Part shown: positions 9,298 through 17,824 of the stretch, in pieces
Layout: each line of letters starts with the position of its first letter
Position numbering within the stretch: the stretch's first letter is position 1
From: Clostridiaceae bacterium
GTDB lineage: Bacteria; Bacillota; Clostridia; DSM-8532
Direction of reading: 5' to 3'
Length of the DNA stretch: 64,000 bases
Assembly: GCA_012522505.1 (NCBI GenBank)
Contig: JAAYKJ010000215.1
Location: 31,559-95,558 of the forward strand
Notes under the pieces: generated by a model
Told to the model about the DNA's origin: nothing
The model's database searches: none
The model's input: the letters and a program-made list of their open reading frames with translations, nothing else
Made by a program: the position numbers and the translations under genes

Positions 9298-10308
9298 TCA
9301 TGGGAGACAAATGGATGTGACGAACATGATACAGATGATTAAATACGTACCATAGAAGAAGCACACCGGCCAATGCAAAAGAATTGATAACGTAGGGGGA
9401 TCGGACTGAGGCAACCTTTTTGGAACCTTTTTTTCGGTAAGGGCTTTAAAGGAATTCAACAGAATTAGCAGAACAATCCCCAAAAAGCAAGCAAAAGCAA
9501 ACATCTGCCTCATCGTATCCCAGGTCAGTCTCATGAATTCACTGGCCAGGTCCCTGCTAAACCAACCGGCCAATACGGCGGTGAGATTGTTTACAAAGTG
9601 AGCAATGACACCGGCAAAGATAGTTCCGGTGCGGTAGCAGCACCATGCGATCAGCATCCCTAAAAACAATGGTCCCAGGAGGTTGCGAATATCAAAATGG
9701 AACAACGCAAAATAGAATGCCGAAATGCCAATCGCCTTCCACGATCCCATACTCTCAAACACGCGGTAAATTATACCTCGGAAAAAGAATTCCTCGCATA
9801 TGGAAGGCAGCAAAGCGATCACAAGTATTTGTATCCATAAATCAGAAATGTTTGCAGGTACCGGTATCCCATTCACCTTTACCGACCCGGCCAGCTCAAG
9901 CAGAAAGACAACAAAGGTGTTCAGAAATGAAGCGATGAAATTGGCTGTAACAATCATCAGTAGTATTAGAAAAGCCTCGGGGACAGTTATTTTGCGAATT
10001 CTAAGAAATACAACCGGATCCAGTTTCAAGCGTTTCACAAAGAAAACCGCCGGCATAAAGATGATAAATATTTGAATGGCTGCAAGAAAAAGATACAGAT
10101 TCTGCTTTATCCAGCTGTCTCCAAAGACAAATTGAGCACCCAACTGCGATATCAGGTAAATGGCTACAATTGCCAGAATCAAATAATTGGTTTTTATCGC
10201 AAGCGATTTTGACCTCAACCGTATCACCCTATCTTCAATGAGCGCTCGCGCGAATTGTGCGCCAAAATGCGGGCGCTGGAAGCGCCATAGGGGATTGAAA
10301 CCCGCCAC
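9298..10308 (-). CDS. CPBP family intramembrane metalloprotease
   Basis: SICEEFFFRGIIYRVFE, FHFD..N and GVIAHFVNN motifs; the first ~25 codons of the ORF lie inside repeat copy C, so the true start is probably downstream. Confidence 0.85.
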   Translation of the reverse strand: MAGFNPLWRFQRPHFGAQFARALIEDRVIRLRSKSLAIKTNYLILAIVAIYLISQLGAQFVFGDSWIKQNLYLFLAAIQIFIIFMPAVFFVKRLKLDPVVFLRIRKITVPEAFLILLMIVTANFIASFLNTFVVFLLELAGSVKVNGIPVPANISDLWIQILVIALLPSICEEFFFRGIIYRVFESMGSWKAIGISAFYFALFHFDIRNLLGPLFLGMLIAWCCYRTGTIFAGVIAHFVNNLTAVLAGWFSRDLASEFMRLTWDTMRQMFAFACFLGIVLLILLNSFKALTEKKVPKRLPQSDPPTLSILLHWPVCFFYGTYLIICIMFVTSICLP

Positions 10309-10420
10309 TGAAGTATCGGTTTATCCCCCGCTTATTCATGTTTTTTAGCCCTCGTGGCCAAAAACACACCTCCACTATTCGTAGCCTTCAGACCACGGGG
10401 CCTTGGGAGCATTTTATTAA
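10234..10420 (-). repeat. Dispersed composite-hairpin repeat, copy C (near full length)
   Basis: ttcaatgagcgctcgcgcgaattgtgcgccaaaatgcgggcgctggaagcgcc...gttttttagccctcgtggccaaaaacacacctccactattcgtagcc...ggagcattttattaa; reverse orientation to copy A. Confidence 0.8.
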
Positions 10421-10971
10421 TCCTCGGTAATCACATGCATAACCTTCTGATCATAGGCCTCGCGAGGAAGCAGGTCAACAATCTGTGTGCGAAAAGCCAG
10501 GCCAATGGTTCTGCCAGATGCGGGCAATCGTTGCAGGTATTTGTCGTAATATCCCCCACCATAGCCAATCCGGTAACCATCCCGATCGAACAACAGCCCC
10601 GGAACAATAACCAGATCAACCAGCTTTTCGGATACAGGCTGTAGTTCCTTCCGGGGTTTCGGAATATTATAGAAGCCCATTTTCAAATCGACAGCAATAC
10701 TCCTGATCGGAACGGCGACCATATCTTCTCCCGGGTTGACCCTTGGTACGCAAACCCGTTTTCCGGCACTAAATGCTGATTCTATCAGCGCATGGGTTCC
10801 AACCTCATTCCCAATTGACACATAGGTGAACAACGTATTGCAGCCCAAATACCATGGGTGGTTGAGGAGTTTTTTCAAGATTGCTTCTGTGTATTCAACA
10901 ACCTGTTCCCGGGTGAGCTGATCTCTTCTTTCTTTTGCAATTTTTCGAAGTTCTTTTTTATTCATCGTCAT
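10417..10971 (-). CDS. 5-formyltetrahydrofolate cyclo-ligase
   Basis: MNKKELRKIAKERRDQL...VPRVNPGEDMVAVPI...DLVIVPGLLFDRDGYRIGYGGGYYDKYL. Confidence 0.9.
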   Translation of the reverse strand: MTMNKKELRKIAKERRDQLTREQVVEYTEAILKKLLNHPWYLGCNTLFTYVSIGNEVGTHALIESAFSAGKRVCVPRVNPGEDMVAVPIRSIAVDLKMGFYNIPKPRKELQPVSEKLVDLVIVPGLLFDRDGYRIGYGGGYYDKYLQRLPASGRTIGLAFRTQIVDLLPREAYDQKVMHVITED

Positions 10972-11070
10972 CCTGTAATCCAAATTTCGCTGCGTGTTCT
11001 GTTGAATCACCGATTTTGTGTTACACCGGACCAGTGGCAATGATGTCAGATAGGACTGGGAATGTGTTCA

Positions 11071-11118
11071 TGATTTCGTGGCCTATAGGCCACGGGGTTT
11101 TAGGAACATTTGATAAAA
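11071..11118 (-). repeat. Dispersed repeat, copy H (one-module fragment)
   Basis: gatttcgtggcctataggccacggggttttaggaacatttgataaaa = terminal stem module only. Confidence 0.65.
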
Positions 11119-11253
11119 CTGGCGGTTACCATGAACCGCCAGCCACTAGTGCAAACCCGAACTGAAATCTCCGGTTTTCGCATCATATCTTCTATCGATA
11201 TTCTTATTATGCTTCTACCTGTCATCGATTAGGCAGAAATGTATACTGCTGTG

Positions 11254-11595
11254 CTACTTAATCTTTGTTCCACATTGCGCACAAAAGACTGTCTCTGCAC
11301 TGACTTCGGTGCCACACTGCGGGCACTTTACTGCATTTTTAATTTCCAATATCTTATTTTGATATTCTTCAATCTTGGCCTCAAATTCTGCAATTTGACT
11401 GCATTGTTCGCTCATGCCCAAATCATTGCCCATCTTGTATTGTTCATAAACAGCAGCACCCATTTCATTATACAGCCGATTGATCTTTTCCTTTTCCTGA
11501 GAAATGCTCATATTGAGTTTGGTTGTTTCGACCACATCGCTGGATTTTTGAGCAACATTCTTTCCGAATTTTTTTAAGTCATCAATGAACGCCAT
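11254..11595 (-). CDS. Zinc-ribbon domain protein
   Basis: Helical N-terminus then CPQCGTEVSAETVFCAQCGTKIK. Confidence 0.75.
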   Translation of the reverse strand: MAFIDDLKKFGKNVAQKSSDVVETTKLNMSISQEKEKINRLYNEMGAAVYEQYKMGNDLGMSEQCSQIAEFEAKIEEYQNKILEIKNAVKCPQCGTEVSAETVFCAQCGTKIK

Positions 11596-11725
11596 AACAT
11601 GTACCCTCCATTTCCAAATTGCATTCTATACTTACTATAAGCATATTATTTATTCCAAATAAAATCAAGAGCTAATCCTGACTATGCTATATTTATTCTA
11701 TTTCCCGGAATTTTAGAACCCCATA

Positions 11726-12190
11726 CTATTCCAATTCAATCGCATTGTTCTCCTTCACCGATATCCACAGTGTCAAGCTTGATGACAGGGCTACCTTATC
11801 TACAATCAGCTGGTATTGGTACTTATCTGTTCTGAACAATCTTTTGTCTATAACCTGTATGACCAAATCCAGATCGATTTCTTTCGTTCTCTTTCCAAGG
11901 AGAACATCATATTTCTGTTTCACGGTTTTCTCCAGGATCATCCTCTCAAGCTCGTTGTCCAGTTCAATGTAGACGACGACATCCTTTAGGGTCTGCTCCT
12001 TTTCCGGCTGTGAATCCATTAGTTTTTCAAGCTTTGTTCTGCATTCTTCCAGAGAGGTTTCCAAAAACATATTTCTTTTATGAAGTGCATCGATTTTTCC
12101 AGCCACCAGAATGTTCCATAACAAAACACCCAGGACCATACCAAACAAGAGGCCGGTAAAGGATATGAGGAGCCCGGCTCTTTTCTTCAT
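11726..12190 (-). CDS. Sporulation membrane protein, YtrI-like
   Basis: Single N-terminal TM plus coiled coil; overlaps the YtrH-like gene by 4 nt, as in the ytrH-ytrI arrangement. Confidence 0.6.
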   Translation of the reverse strand: MKKRAGLLISFTGLLFGMVLGVLLWNILVAGKIDALHKRNMFLETSLEECRTKLEKLMDSQPEKEQTLKDVVVYIELDNELERMILEKTVKQKYDVLLGKRTKEIDLDLVIQVIDKRLFRTDKYQYQLIVDKVALSSSLTLWISVKENNAIELE

Positions 12191-12522
12191 GGAATCCTGT
12201 TCCCGAAGTCAGGGATAAGCTTTAGCATATATGCGGCGAAATTTGCACCCACCATAGCAATGACAATGAAGATAACTTCTTTTACCATGCCCCGGATTTC
12301 TCCCTTCAAAATACCTTTCTCAAACATCTTAAGGGAATCAAATGATCCACCCAGAGCAATTGCTATCGCCCAGACTTTTACAAATACAGTCATATCGGTC
12401 ATTGCTTTCAACGGCGGATGGTTATTTATCACAGCGGCTATTCCTGAAAAGCATCCCGCTCCGAAAACAACACCGAAGGCAACGAGGAAATGATATATCA
12501 GCATCTCCCAAAATGATGACAC
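12187..12522 (-). CDS. ytrH: YtrH family sporulation protein
   Basis: FLVAFGVVFGAGCFSGIAAVINNHPPLKAMTDMTVFVKVWAIAIALGGSFDSLKMFEKGI; near dnaE as in Bacillus. Confidence 0.75.
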   Translation of the reverse strand: MSSFWEMLIYHFLVAFGVVFGAGCFSGIAAVINNHPPLKAMTDMTVFVKVWAIAIALGGSFDSLKMFEKGILKGEIRGMVKEVIFIVIAMVGANFAAYMLKLIPDFGNRIP

Positions 12523-12597
12523 GCTTCAATACCCCATTTGGATAATTCAATTCAATTTTACGCAATGAACCATAAAAACAGAACTTGTTGTGACGTA

Positions 12598-12622
12598 CTC
12601 CCACCACCCAAAGAGGTGGGAG
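12598..12622. other. Hairpin ctcccacc-acccaaaga-ggtgggag (possible IS200/IS605-type end remnant)
   Basis: 8-bp perfect stem without a T-tract, in the intergenic gap. Confidence 0.3.
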
Positions 12623-12640
12623 ACTACTTGTTATCTAAGC

Positions 12641-13885
12641 TCATGCCTTATTCAAATTTTTCCGGATCATTGAATATGGCTGAACCTTTTTTGAAATCAT
12701 CATCTTCAATCTCATTTGAGGGTGAGGAGCACTGGTGATCAGACAACCTTCCATGTCCCACATATCTTCTACAATCAGGGGAATATTGGTACCATCTGGT
12801 TGCATGATCTCTATTTCATCCCCCTTTAGAATCCTGTTACGCTGTTCTATCAGAAGGGTTCCGGTTGATTCATCATATTCGTGCACGACACCAACAAATT
12901 CCCATGTTTTGATATACCCTCCTGAGCTGTATTTTTGGCTTTCAGGACCTGGTTTGTTAAGGAAAAAACCGGTTGTAAAGCTGCGGTGGCTGACCTTTGA
13001 CACCTCTTCCAGCCACTTGTGATCGAAAACATAATTGTCAGGATCTTGCAAGTAAGCATCCAAGGCCATACGATAAGCCCTTACAATGGTTGCCACATAA
13101 AATGCACTTTTCATCCGTCCTTCTATTTTGAAGCTGGTAACCCCCGAACGAATAAGATCGGGAATATGCTCTATCATACACAGATCCTTCGAATTGAAAA
13201 GAAAGGTTCCCGAACCATCTTCGACAACCGGGAAATATTCGCCGGGACGCTTTTCCTCCATCAAGTAATATTTCCAGCGACACGGGTGAGCGCAATCGCC
13301 CCGGTTTGCATCCCTGCCACATAAAAAATTGCTTAGCAGGCACCTTCCGGAATAGGAAATACACATGGCGCCATGAACAAATGCTTCTATTTCAAGGGAT
13401 GGCAACTGCTGGTGAATGAAAGCAAGCTCATCCAACGATAATTCCCTGGCGGCAATCATTCTTGATGCCCCCTGTTGCTGCCAGAACCGAGCACTGTGAT
13501 GATTGGTTATGTTGGCCTGCGTACTGATATGCACCGGTAGATCCGGGCTTATCTCTCTGACCAAAGAAAAAACTCCGGGATCAGAAACGATGACAGCATC
13601 AACACCCAGCTGAGTGATGTATTGAATATATTCCCCCATCCCGGTAAAATCCTGATTATGGGGCAATGTGTTCATCGTCACATATACTTTCTTGTTTCTG
13701 TGGTGTGCATATTCCAGCGCTGCCTCCAATTCTTCATCGGAAAAGTTTCCCGCTCCCGCACGCAGGCCAAAGCGTTGTCCGGCTAGATAAACCGCATCGG
13801 CTCCATACAAAATAGCCATTTGAAGTTTTTCCATATTGCCCGCGGGGGCAAGCAGCTCGATGGGCATCTTTCTTCCTCCAGTCAC
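12641..13885 (-). CDS. Peptidase U32 family protein (TrhP/YrrN-O-like)
   Basis: ELLAPAGNMEKLQMAILYGADAVYLAG...HGAMCISYSGRCLLSNFLCGRDANRGDCAHPCRW. Confidence 0.9.
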   Translation of the reverse strand: MTGGRKMPIELLAPAGNMEKLQMAILYGADAVYLAGQRFGLRAGAGNFSDEELEAALEYAHHRNKKVYVTMNTLPHNQDFTGMGEYIQYITQLGVDAVIVSDPGVFSLVREISPDLPVHISTQANITNHHSARFWQQQGASRMIAARELSLDELAFIHQQLPSLEIEAFVHGAMCISYSGRCLLSNFLCGRDANRGDCAHPCRWKYYLMEEKRPGEYFPVVEDGSGTFLFNSKDLCMIEHIPDLIRSGVTSFKIEGRMKSAFYVATIVRAYRMALDAYLQDPDNYVFDHKWLEEVSKVSHRSFTTGFFLNKPGPESQKYSSGGYIKTWEFVGVVHEYDESTGTLLIEQRNRILKGDEIEIMQPDGTNIPLIVEDMWDMEGCLITSAPHPQMRLKMMISKKVQPYSMIRKNLNKA

Positions 13886-14568
13886 TTTTTTATACTCACA
13901 GCCATCCCATCACCAATCGGGATAATACTTGTTAACAGATTGTCATCCGACATGAGTGCATCGATATATGCTTTAAGCCTTGTAGCGATTGTACGGTGTT
14001 TATGTTCGATAAATCCTTCTTTTGCGACCATTCCACGGTATAGAATATTATCTGACACCAAAACTCCGCCTGGATTCAGCAGGCGGAGACAATGCGGCAG
14101 AAACTCCATATACTGCCCCTTCGCGGCATCCAAAAAAATCATATCGTAGGGGGTGGTCAGACATTGCAATACTTCAGCAGCGTCGCCGTGTATTACCCTT
14201 ATCGTCGTCTTTATACCAGATCTTTCTATATACCTGTTTGCCTCTTGAACCCTGTCTTCGTCAATTTCAATCGTATCAACCACACCCTGCGTTCCCATTT
14301 CACTGGCAAGAATGATTGCTGAGTATCCAATTGCTGTCCCGACCTCCAATATCCTGCGCGGCCTTGCCAACGTGCATAAAACCCGTAACAAACGCGAGGA
14401 TTCCCTTTGTATAACAGGAATATGGTTGTTGATGGCGTATTCTTCCATTTCGACTAAAAGTGGTTCCCTATGCTTGGTCACATCAAACAGGTAATCCCGG
14501 ATATGCGGATAATTGATTTCATTTTCCAAAGCTTCACACCTCCACAACAACCCTGCCAGAGAAACCAT
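13882..14568 (-). CDS. trmR: O-methyltransferase (TrmR/YrrM-like)
   Basis: RRILEVGTAIGYSAIILA, IFLDAAKGQY, GGVLVSDNILYRGMV; 4-nt overlap with the U32 gene and mltG upstream, as in yrrL-yrrM-yrrN. Confidence 0.8.
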   Translation of the reverse strand: MVSLAGLLWRCEALENEINYPHIRDYLFDVTKHREPLLVEMEEYAINNHIPVIQRESSRLLRVLCTLARPRRILEVGTAIGYSAIILASEMGTQGVVDTIEIDEDRVQEANRYIERSGIKTTIRVIHGDAAEVLQCLTTPYDMIFLDAAKGQYMEFLPHCLRLLNPGGVLVSDNILYRGMVAKEGFIEHKHRTIATRLKAYIDALMSDDNLLTSIIPIGDGMAVSIKK

Positions 14569-14603
14569 TTGAAAGAAGAACCAGGTGGCATTGCTCCTGG
14601 CTC

Positions 14604-15695
14604 TTAATTCTTCATTCCGTATGCATGCAGATCCCTGTCATGTCCGGTGATGGTTTCATTATAGATAACTGTTCCATCGGGTGGCGAGAAGAAGAAAAAG
14701 TAATTGGTGTCTTCCGGGTAAAGCGCCGCTTCTATGGCATCCGCTCTGGGAGAGCAAATTGGCCCTGGCGGAAGGCCATCGTGAATATAAGTGTTATATG
14801 GGCTGTCGATTTGCAAATCTTTAAACGTGACAAGCTGTATTCTGCCCAACCCGGCCATAATTCTGGCATATTGGATGGTCGCATCGGTTTCCAAGCGCGG
14901 AAAGCCACGGCTGTTCAGTCGGTTGTGAAAAACACTGGATATCTTTTTATAATCGCTTAAATACTTTGCTTCCATTTCAATAATGGACGCCAGTGTGATC
15001 ACTTCATCGACTGTCATACCAAGCTCATCGGCCCGGGTATACCATTCGGGCTTAAAAATGGAATCAAACTCTCTCAACAGCCTGTCAACGATTTCCTCTT
15101 CTTTCCAATCCATGTCTATCTTGTAGGTGTCTGGATACAGATAGCCCTCAAGAGGATACAAACGTTCAGGCACATCCTCTAAAAAACTGTACTTTTTAAT
15201 ATGGGTTTTGCACAAAGACTCGAACCTTTCTCTGTCGACGATATCCCTCTCGGAAAGATAATCGAGCAGTTCAACGACCGTGAACCCCTCGGGTATGCGT
15301 ATGTCTTTTGATGGGTTGGCCAGTGGATTGTTGGTAAGCACCAGCAGCAGCCCCTCATAATTTAATTCTCTGCTGATAATATGCTTCCCGGCTTTGTATT
15401 CCCCATCGTAACCGTTCAGCAGTGATAGAAATTTAAAGATACGGGGATACTCCACTAGCTTCATTTCATACAGCAGATTCGCAATGTCCGTGGTGGTATA
15501 GCCCTCTGGAATCTCAATTTCAATCTGCTGTTCCTTCGGGATCTCTATCTTACCGGTCTGTACATATTCAAGCCCAAATTCTGTGAGATAGCTGTAAGAT
15601 ATATAGGCCGCAGAAAAAAACAAAGCCATGCATATAACGACAAATATCAAGAAGCGTAAAAACCATCTTTTCTTTTTTTTCCCCGGTTTAGCCAT
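14604..15695 (-). CDS. mltG: Endolytic murein transglycosylase MltG
   Basis: VITLASIIEMEAKYLSDYKKISSVFHNRL...LPPGPICSPRADAIEAALYPEDTNYFFF. Confidence 0.93.
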   Translation of the reverse strand: MAKPGKKKKRWFLRFLIFVVICMALFFSAAYISYSYLTEFGLEYVQTGKIEIPKEQQIEIEIPEGYTTTDIANLLYEMKLVEYPRIFKFLSLLNGYDGEYKAGKHIISRELNYEGLLLVLTNNPLANPSKDIRIPEGFTVVELLDYLSERDIVDRERFESLCKTHIKKYSFLEDVPERLYPLEGYLYPDTYKIDMDWKEEEIVDRLLREFDSIFKPEWYTRADELGMTVDEVITLASIIEMEAKYLSDYKKISSVFHNRLNSRGFPRLETDATIQYARIMAGLGRIQLVTFKDLQIDSPYNTYIHDGLPPGPICSPRADAIEAALYPEDTNYFFFFSPPDGTVIYNETITGHDRDLHAYGMKN

Positions 15696-15758
15696 AGCGC
15701 CACCTTCCTATAAACGCAATCGAAACTGGTTCTACCCCAGCGCCAGCGTCGCCATACA

Positions 15759-17582
15759 TCAGCTGTTTTTCTTTTTACCCTTGGCCCTGAGATTTGCATC
15801 CAGTATTTTTTTTCTAAGCCTTATATTCTTCGGTGTAATCTCTACAAGCTCATCATCCGCAATAAATTCAAGGCAGGCCTCAAGGCTCATATTCCTGGGC
15901 GGAACAAGCCTTAATGCTTCGTCGGAACCCGCGGCCCGTATGTTGGAGACATGCTTTTTCTTGCATACATTTATGACCAGATCATCCGTTCTGGCACTTT
16001 CACCAACAATCATACCCTCATACACCTGCTGCCCGGGACCAATAAACAAAGTGCCCCGTTCCTGTGCATTATATAGCCCATAGGAAATAGCTTCCCCGGT
16101 TTCCCATGCTATCAGTGACCCGCGGGTTCTGCCGCGGACTTCCCCTTTGAACGGTTCATAGCCATGAAAAACATGATTCATTATACCATTTCCCCTTGTA
16201 TCAGTCAAAAATTCGGAGCGGAATCCAATCAGCCCTCTGGCAGGAATTTTGTACTCCAATCTGGTTAATCCCTGACTGGGAGTGTGCATATTCGCAATTT
16301 CGCCTCTTCGTGCTCCCAGTTTTTCCATAACAGAGCCCATATATTCCTCAGGAACGTCAATGATCAAATATTCAATCGGTTCATACAACTCACCATCGAT
16401 CATTTTGGTGATAACCTCAGGTTTGGAAACCTGAAATTCATATCCCTCCCTGCGCATGGTTTCAATCAGAATGGCCAGATGAAGTTCTCCTCTGCCCGAA
16501 ACTTTGAAGTTATCCGGGGAATCCGTTTGTTCCACCTTCAGACTCAAATTTGTTTCCTTTTCCTTGAAAAGCCTGCTGCGAAGATGCCTTGAGGTTACAT
16601 ACACTCCTTCCTTCCCTGCGAAAGGACTGTTGTTCACCACAAATTGCATGGAAATCGTGGGCTCATCCAAATCGATAAATGGCAATGGTTCCGGATACTC
16701 CAGGTCACATATGGTTTCTCCGATAGTGATATCCTCTGCCCCTGTCAGGCAGACGATTTCTCCTGCCTGGGCTTGTTCCACATCGGTGCGCTTCAACCCG
16801 GTGAAGATCTGTAGTGTTCCCACTTTTACTTGCTCGGTAGACCCGTCCTTTCTGCACACTACCACTTTTTGGCCTTTGGTGATTTTGCCTCTTTCGATAC
16901 GGCCGATGGCAATTGTCCCAACATACTCATCAAAATCCAGCGATGAGATCAACAGCTGAAGAGGTTCTTCCACCTCCCCTTTGGGTGCAGGAACATACTT
17001 TATGATTGTATCGAAAAGTACAGACAGATCATGGGGTTCATCTGCGGAATCCAAATAAGCAAGCCCATCCCTGCCAGAAGCATAAACAACCGGAAATTCA
17101 AGCTGATCTTCGTTGGCTTCCAGCTCAATGAAAAGATCCAGTATTTCGTCGATCACCTCTTGAGAGCGTGCCTCCCTGCGATCGACTTTATTGATCACAA
17201 CAATGGGCTTCAAGTCTAAATTTAAAGCTTTCTGCAGAACAAACCTGGTTTGGGGCATTGGTCCTTCAAAGGCATCAACCAGCAATAGAACCCCGTCAAC
17301 CATTTTTAAAATTCGTTCCACTTCACCGCCAAAATCAGCATGTCCGGGGGTATCCACTATATTGATACGGATTCCTTTATATTGAACGGCTGTGTTTTTT
17401 GACATGATCGTAATTCCCTTCTCCCGTTCAAGATCGTTGGAATCCATCACTCGTTCCAAAACCTTTTCATTTTCCCTGAATATACCGCTCTGTTTTAACA
17501 TGGCATCAACCAGTGTTGTTTTCCCATGGTCGACATGAGCAATGATTGCAATATTTCTTATGTCATTACGAAACGCCGGCAT
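15759..17582 (-). CDS. typA: Ribosome-associated GTPase TypA/BipA
   Basis: [72 protein letters not shown]. Confidence 0.96.
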   Translation of the reverse strand: MPAFRNDIRNIAIIAHVDHGKTTLVDAMLKQSGIFRENEKVLERVMDSNDLEREKGITIMSKNTAVQYKGIRINIVDTPGHADFGGEVERILKMVDGVLLLVDAFEGPMPQTRFVLQKALNLDLKPIVVINKVDRREARSQEVIDEILDLFIELEANEDQLEFPVVYASGRDGLAYLDSADEPHDLSVLFDTIIKYVPAPKGEVEEPLQLLISSLDFDEYVGTIAIGRIERGKITKGQKVVVCRKDGSTEQVKVGTLQIFTGLKRTDVEQAQAGEIVCLTGAEDITIGETICDLEYPEPLPFIDLDEPTISMQFVVNNSPFAGKEGVYVTSRHLRSRLFKEKETNLSLKVEQTDSPDNFKVSGRGELHLAILIETMRREGYEFQVSKPEVITKMIDGELYEPIEYLIIDVPEEYMGSVMEKLGARRGEIANMHTPSQGLTRLEYKIPARGLIGFRSEFLTDTRGNGIMNHVFHGYEPFKGEVRGRTRGSLIAWETGEAISYGLYNAQERGTLFIGPGQQVYEGMIVGESARTDDLVINVCKKKHVSNIRAAGSDEALRLVPPRNMSLEACLEFIADDELVEITPKNIRLRKKILDANLRAKGKKKNS

Positions 17583-17751
17583 TCTTTCACTCCCTTACAT
17601 CACTTTTCCCATTCTAATCTTATGGATAAGGGATTGTCAATAAATTTTTCATGAAAAATCTCATCAGTACCGTATCAGACACCGGGATTAACACTGGATT
17701 TCAAAACACCCAAAGACATGTTTGAGACTTAAAAAACCAAGGGTAACAGAA

Positions 17752-17774
17752 GTGGGCAAGCCTTGGCTTGCCCC
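17752..17774. terminator. Putative terminator downstream of the TgpA-like gene
   Basis: gtgggcaagcc-tt-ggcttgcccca strong short-loop stem; weak T-tract further downstream on minus. Confidence 0.45.
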
Positions 17775-17824
17775 ACTAATGAACCGATATTGATTTGAAA
17801 GGATTCGACAAGATGCTGCCTGAG

